A stretch of 9,020 bases of DNA from Clostridiales bacterium (GTDB lineage Bacteria > Bacillota > Clostridia > Oscillospirales > Oscillospiraceae). Shown here in pieces: positions 6,139 to 9,020 of this stretch (positions within the stretch are counted from its first letter, which is position 1; each line of letters begins with the position of its first letter). The stretch covers positions 1-9,020 of the forward strand of contig JAHZFC010000040.1 of NCBI GenBank assembly GCA_019421525.1, read 5' to 3'. Both the position numbers and the translations under genes were made by a program. A model generated the notes under the pieces. The model saw only the letters and a program-made list of their open reading frames with translations. It searched no databases and was not told where the DNA came from.

Positions 6139-7140
6139 TTATTTGCGATCGGCTGCGCTATCCTGAGAGTAGAATGCCGCCACGCGGCCCAGCCGTTGGC
6201 GGAACTCCTCCACCGCCCAGTCCGGGGAGAGCACCTGCACACCGTCCCCCAGGCCGAACAGCCAGCCCCAGAAAGGCGGGCTGACCACCACATCCAGGGT
6301 GACGGTGAACCGGTCCTCCCCGTCGGGCACCAGCATCACGTCCTGGCCGAAGCGGTCCAGCACCACCCCCGCCAGGGCGGCGGCGCACCGCAGGCGCACC
6401 TGTCCCTGCCGGCCGGAGAACATACCGAAGTGGCGGCGGGCGTAGCCCTCCGGGTCCCAGTCCCCGGGCACATGGCGGGCCATGCCGGTGATGGTGATGT
6501 CCGTCATCTTGTCCACCCGGTAGTGGCGCACCTCCCCGTTGGCCCCGTCCCAGGCGGCCAAATAGTAGTTCTCGTTGTCCCAGATCAGGCCGCAGGGGGA
6601 GACATAGTACCGCTTCCCCTCCCGGCGGTAGACCTTTTCCTTTTTGATGTTGTACTCGAAATAGCGGAAGGCCACCGCCCGGTCGGCGGCGATGGCGGTG
6701 TGGAGCTTGTCCACATTATAGAAGATGCTCTCGTTCATGGTCTTGACCCGCCGGTCCACATACACCTGCCGCTGGAGCTTCCGGGCCTGGTAGACCGAGG
6801 CCAGCCCCTCCAGCTTGCGGATGAGGCTATCGCTCTTCCGGAGGGTGAGGAACCGGCTGGACTGCACCGCGTCCACCAGCAGCTTGAGCTCCGCCAGCTC
6901 GAACTCCCGCTGGCCGATGAACCAGCCGGGGCTCTTCCCCTTGCGGCTCTGGACGTCCACCCCCAGCTGCCGCAGCTCCTCCATGTCGTTGTAGATGCTC
7001 TTGCGCTCGGCGGCGATGTCCCACCGGGCCAGCTCGTCCTGCATCTCCTGGACGGTCACCGGGTGGTCCTCGTCCGTACGGGCCAGCAGAAAGCGGTACA
7101 GCACCAGCAGCTTCCGCTTTTGATTGGCGCTCTTTGCCAT
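6139..7140 (-). CDS. WYL-domain transcriptional regulator
   Basis: 333-aa cytoplasmic regulator of the YafY/PafC-like class, of normal length. The N-terminal winged helix-turn-helix is at about residues 8-62 (RKSIYNDMEELRQLG at 46-60 is the typical recognition region). A helical linker follows, then the WYL ligand-sensing domain at about 138-216, with YYVSPCGLIW (178-187), NYYLAAWD (191-198, the W-Y-L position) and HYRVDKM (206-212). The remaining C-terminal part fits the WCX extension, which often contributes to oligomerisation. AAGGAGGAGG (7145-7154) before the ATG is a strong ribosome site. It is transcribed away from the dipeptide epimerase, so that gene set is its most likely target besides itself; the ligand is unknown. 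Confidence 0.93.
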   Translation of the reverse strand: MAKSANQKRKLLVLYRFLLARTDEDHPVTVQEMQDELARWDIAAERKSIYNDMEELRQLGVDVQSRKGKSPGWFIGQREFELAELKLLVDAVQSSRFLTLRKSDSLIRKLEGLASVYQARKLQRQVYVDRRVKTMNESIFYNVDKLHTAIAADRAVAFRYFEYNIKKEKVYRREGKRYYVSPCGLIWDNENYYLAAWDGANGEVRHYRVDKMTDITITGMARHVPGDWDPEGYARRHFGMFSGRQGQVRLRCAAALAGVVLDRFGQDVMLVPDGEDRFTVTLDVVVSPPFWGWLFGLGDGVQVLSPDWAVEEFRQRLGRVAAFYSQDSAADRK

Positions 7141-7426
7141 GTCGCCTCCTCCTTTCTGTTCTCAGGGAAAGCATACCTCATTTTGTGTCCCATTTCTTGG
7201 ACTTTTATAAATCTTATCACAGATACCGCCCTGGGCGCAAGGCGAGATCTCCCCCTTGGTTTTGCAATTTATTGAAGGATCCCTTCATGGGCCTGCTGTT
7301 TGGCCGCATTTTTTTGTCAGTAATATTTCGGCATCACCCTTTACTTTAGCTGAAAGATGTGCTAAACTTTATTTTAATATTTTGAAATTTCCCCGCCGGC
7401 AACTTTCATTTTGGGAGACGGTATCC
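7141..7426. promoter_or_regulatory. Divergent AT-rich regulatory region between the WYL gene and the epimerase
   Basis: 286 nt, clearly more AT-rich than the surrounding genes, and it must hold both divergent promoters. For the WYL side, AT-rich TATAAA- and GATAAGAT-like stretches lie at about 7205-7221, but no convincing -35/-10 pair stands out. A dyad at 7238-7258 (CAAGG, a GAGATCTC core, CCTTG, with a one-base offset) is a candidate operator, and TGAAGG-ATC-CCTTCA (7273-7287) is a small hairpin. The plus-strand frame stays open from 7256, but its upstream part lacks conserved residues and is taken as noncoding. Confidence 0.55.
7340..7368 (+). promoter_or_regulatory. Candidate promoter of the dipeptide epimerase
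   Basis: TTTACT (7340-7345, 4 of 6) is followed by 17 bp and TAAACT (7363-7368, 4 of 6), with TG one base before the -10, the extended -10 pattern. It lies about 58 nt upstream of the start codon. The region is AT-rich, so other pairs are possible. Confidence 0.45.
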
Positions 7427-8515
7427 ATGAAGATCACAGACATCCAGGTGGGGCGCATCTGTCTGCCCCTGCGCCACCCCTTCAAGACCGCTTTGCGCAC
7501 CGTGGAGGCGGTGGACGACATCGCCGTTCGCCTGCTCACCGATGACGGGGCCGTGGGCTACGGCGAGGCGCCTCCCACCGCCGTCATCACCGGGGACACC
7601 ACCGGCTCCATCCTGTGCGCCATCCGGGACTATATCCGCCCGGCCCTGATCGGGATGGATGTGATGGACCTGGAGGCGGTCATGGAGCGGCTCGACAGCT
7701 GTCTGGCCCACAACTCCACCCCCAAGGCGGCGGTGGACATGGCCGTCTACGACCTGTGGGCCAAGGCCCAGGGCAAGCCCCTGTACCAGCTGCTGGGGGG
7801 CGCCCGCAAGAGCTTCCAGACCGATCTGACCATCTCGGTCAACCCGGTGGACGAGATGGTGGCCGACAGCCTGGAGGCGGTGGAGCAGGGCTTTGGCATC
7901 CTGAAGATCAAGGTGGGCAAGGAGGGCCTGGCCGACGTGGAACGGGTGGCCGCCATCCGCCGGGCGGTGGGCCCGGCGATCCAGCTCCGGGTGGACGCCA
8001 ACCAGGGCTGGAGCGCGGAGCAGTCCATCTCCATCATCCGGGCCATGGAGGATCAGGGGCTGGACATCGAGCTGGTGGAGCAGCCCGTCCCCGCCCACGA
8101 CCTGGCGGGCCTGAAGGAAGTCACCCAGGCGGTGGACACCCCCATCCTGGCCGACGAGGCGGTGTTCTCCCACTACGACGCGGCCCGGCTCATCCAGGAG
8201 AAGGCCGCCGACCTGATCAACATCAAGCTCATGAAGACCGGCGGCATCTGGAACGCCCTGAAGATCTGCCGCATGGCGGCGGAGCACGGGGTGGAGTGCA
8301 TGATCGGCTGCATGCTGGAGTCCCGGCTGTCTGTGGCCGCGGCGGCCCATCTGGCCGCCGGGCAGGCGGTCATCACCCGGGCGGACCTGGACGGCCCCTC
8401 CCTGTGCGCCGTGGACCCCTACTCCGGCGGTCCGGTGTTCGACGGCCCCACCATCGCCATGTCGGACGACCCGGGGGTGGGGGTGGACGACGTCCCCTGC
8501 CGGGAGTGGACCTGA
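7427..8515 (+). CDS. Dipeptide epimerase, L-Ala-D/L-Glu type (enolase superfamily)
   Basis: 362-aa cytoplasmic Mg-dependent enzyme that inverts the alpha carbon of the C-terminal residue of a dipeptide, classically L-Ala-D-Glu to L-Ala-L-Glu in murein peptide breakdown. It is a muconate-lactonizing-type enolase-superfamily protein. The acid/base lysines are Lys160 and Lys162 (KIKVG), with Lys267 on the opposite face (INIKLMKTGG). The metal ligands are Asp190 (DANQGW), Glu218 (ELVEQP) and Asp243 (ADEAVF). CMIGCMLES (291-299) and Asp320-Leu-Asp322 match the DxD element that binds the dipeptide amino group in the Bacillus subtilis epimerase YkfB. From memory, all these residues lie within one position of that enzyme's numbering. 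The ATG at 7427 has GGGAG 9 nt upstream; the open frame extends further but is not conserved. Exact substrate specificity is uncertain, since related epimerases act on other dipeptides. Confidence 0.9.
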   Translation: MKITDIQVGRICLPLRHPFKTALRTVEAVDDIAVRLLTDDGAVGYGEAPPTAVITGDTTGSILCAIRDYIRPALIGMDVMDLEAVMERLDSCLAHNSTPKAAVDMAVYDLWAKAQGKPLYQLLGGARKSFQTDLTISVNPVDEMVADSLEAVEQGFGILKIKVGKEGLADVERVAAIRRAVGPAIQLRVDANQGWSAEQSISIIRAMEDQGLDIELVEQPVPAHDLAGLKEVTQAVDTPILADEAVFSHYDAARLIQEKAADLINIKLMKTGGIWNALKICRMAAEHGVECMIGCMLESRLSVAAAAHLAAGQAVITRADLDGPSLCAVDPYSGGPVFDGPTIAMSDDPGVGVDDVPCREWT

Positions 8516-8524
8516 CGGAAAATG

Positions 8525-8589
8525 TTTATAATGGGCGGTTCGCCTTTTATAAAATATGGGGCATGGCCCCAGCCCTGCGACGGTGCAGG
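8525..8589 (+). other. Structured spacer with three consecutive hairpins
   Basis: Between the epimerase stop and the binding-protein start lie: an AT-armed, GC-cored dyad at 8525-8553 (TTTATAA/TTATAAA outside GGCG/CGCC, with a T-T mismatch and a G-U pair between); TGGGGC-ATG-GCCCCA at 8557-8571; and CCTGC/GCAGG with a 6-nt loop at 8574-8589. The inner part of the first (GGCG-GTT-CGCC then TTTT) could be a weak terminator. The same dyad also contains a possible promoter: TTTATA (8525-8530), 17 bp, TATAAA (8548-8553). I cannot tell which use is real. Confidence 0.5.
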
Positions 8590-8615
8590 ACCTGACTGAG
8601 AAAGGAATGGATACC

Positions 8616-9020
8616 ATGAAAATGAAACGCCTGCTCGCCCTGCTGCTGGCCCTGGTGATGGCCCTTTCCCTGGCCGCCTGCGGTGACTCCAGCACCGGCG
8701 ACGACGGCTCCGCCGTCTACCGGACCCTCTACTCCGTAGAGGTGGAGACCATGAACTACCTCTACACCACCTCCTCGGGCAACCTGGAGATCCCCGCCAA
8801 CGTGGTGGACACCCTCATCGAGTACGACTGCTATGGCGTGGTCCAGCCCGCCCTGGCCGAGAGCTGGGAGCACAACGAGGACTACACCGAGTGGACCTTC
8901 CACATCCGGGAAGGGGTCAAGTGGGTGGACAAGGACGGCAATGAAGTGGCCGAGGTCACCGCCCAGGACTGGGTGGACGCCGCCCACTACATCCTGGACG
9001 CCAACAACGGCTCCTCCAGC
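8616..9020 (+). CDS. Peptide ABC transporter substrate-binding lipoprotein, 3'-truncated
   Basis: The first 135 residues of a family 5 extracellular solute-binding protein (OppA/DppA-like), which would sit on the outer face of the membrane and deliver peptides to an ABC permease. The N-terminus has a lipoprotein signal: KMKR, a leucine/alanine-rich core, then the lipobox LAAC with Cys22 as the lipidation site, followed by a Ser/Asp/Gly-rich linker. The mature part shows the family pattern: an L-A-E-S-W segment, WTFHIREGVKWVD, and TAQDWVDAAHYIL. GAAAGGA ends 9 nt before the chosen ATG; another in-frame ATG at 8607 is too close to that site. The gene runs off the window end. Its position after a dipeptide epimerase points to peptide scavenging, but the actual ligand is not determined. 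Confidence 0.92.
   Translation, partial: MKMKRLLALLLALVMALSLAACGDSSTGDDGSAVYRTLYSVEVETMNYLYTTSSGNLEIPANVVDTLIEYDCYGVVQPALAESWEHNEDYTEWTFHIREGVKWVDKDGNEVAEVTAQDWVDAAHYILDANNGSSS

Noticed and set aside
6109..7275. 388-residue plus-strand open frame opposite the WYL regulator
   Set aside because: Opposite a complete WYL gene with a strong ribosome site; the product is low-complexity and has no motif.
7256..7426. N-terminal extension of the epimerase frame by 57 residues
   Set aside because: The extension is not enolase-like, lies in AT-rich promoter DNA, and the family begins with the MKITDIQVGR-type strand at 7427.
7406..8695. 429-residue minus-strand open frame opposite the epimerase and the lipoprotein start
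   Set aside because: The epimerase on the other strand has all catalytic residues in place; the antisense product is Gly/His/Val-rich with no domain.
2..9020. Mobile element, phage, defence system or CRISPR array
   Set aside because: No transposase, integrase, regular repeat-spacer pattern, terminal inverted repeat or defence domain was seen; gene content and codon use are uniform.

Overview
The window looks like chromosome of a high-GC, anaerobic, gut-type member of the Clostridia, probably near Oscillospiraceae (Flavonifractor/Lawsonibacter/Intestinimonas-like). This is inferred from four things: third codon positions that are almost all G or C, strong AGGAGG-type ribosome binding sites, the Firmicutes-type galactokinase and class II GalT, and a DUF362 protein and flavodoxin of the kinds common in strict anaerobes. 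No rRNA, tRNA, CRISPR array, phage gene or insertion sequence is visible.

Layout. (1) Positions 2-3609, + strand: a Leloir galactose operon galK (5'-truncated by the window edge), galE and galT, tightly spaced and closed by a perfect 16-bp-stem hairpin at 3650-3685 that can terminate transcription from both sides. (2) Positions 3721-5811, - strand: a three-gene operon transcribed as DUF362 protein, flavodoxin, TetR-family regulator. Its start is unusually legible: a near-consensus promoter (TTGACA, 17 bp, TATAGT on the minus strand) with a 15-bp palindrome over the -35 box, a second inverted copy at the start site, and a weaker third copy downstream. The natural reading is that the TetR protein encoded last in the operon represses its own operon. 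(3) Positions 5949-6138: a very GC-rich gap with short dyads and no gene. (4) Positions 6139-7140, - strand: a WYL-domain transcriptional regulator. (5) Positions 7141-7426: an AT-rich divergent intergenic region. (6) Positions 7427-8515, + strand: an enolase-superfamily dipeptide epimerase of the L-Ala-D/L-Glu type with every expected catalytic residue, then a 100-nt structured spacer, then the start of a lipoprotein substrate-binding subunit of a peptide ABC transporter (8616 to the window end).

How the genes work together. galK, galE and galT convert galactose to glucose-1-phosphate through UDP-sugars. The epimerase and peptide-binding lipoprotein suggest uptake and use of peptides containing D-amino acids, such as murein fragments; the divergent WYL regulator may control them. 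The DUF362-flavodoxin-TetR operon looks like an inducible redox module whose substrate and inducer cannot be read from sequence. It is the least understood part of the window, and its operator cluster is the most striking non-coding signal. The rest is ordinary metabolism.
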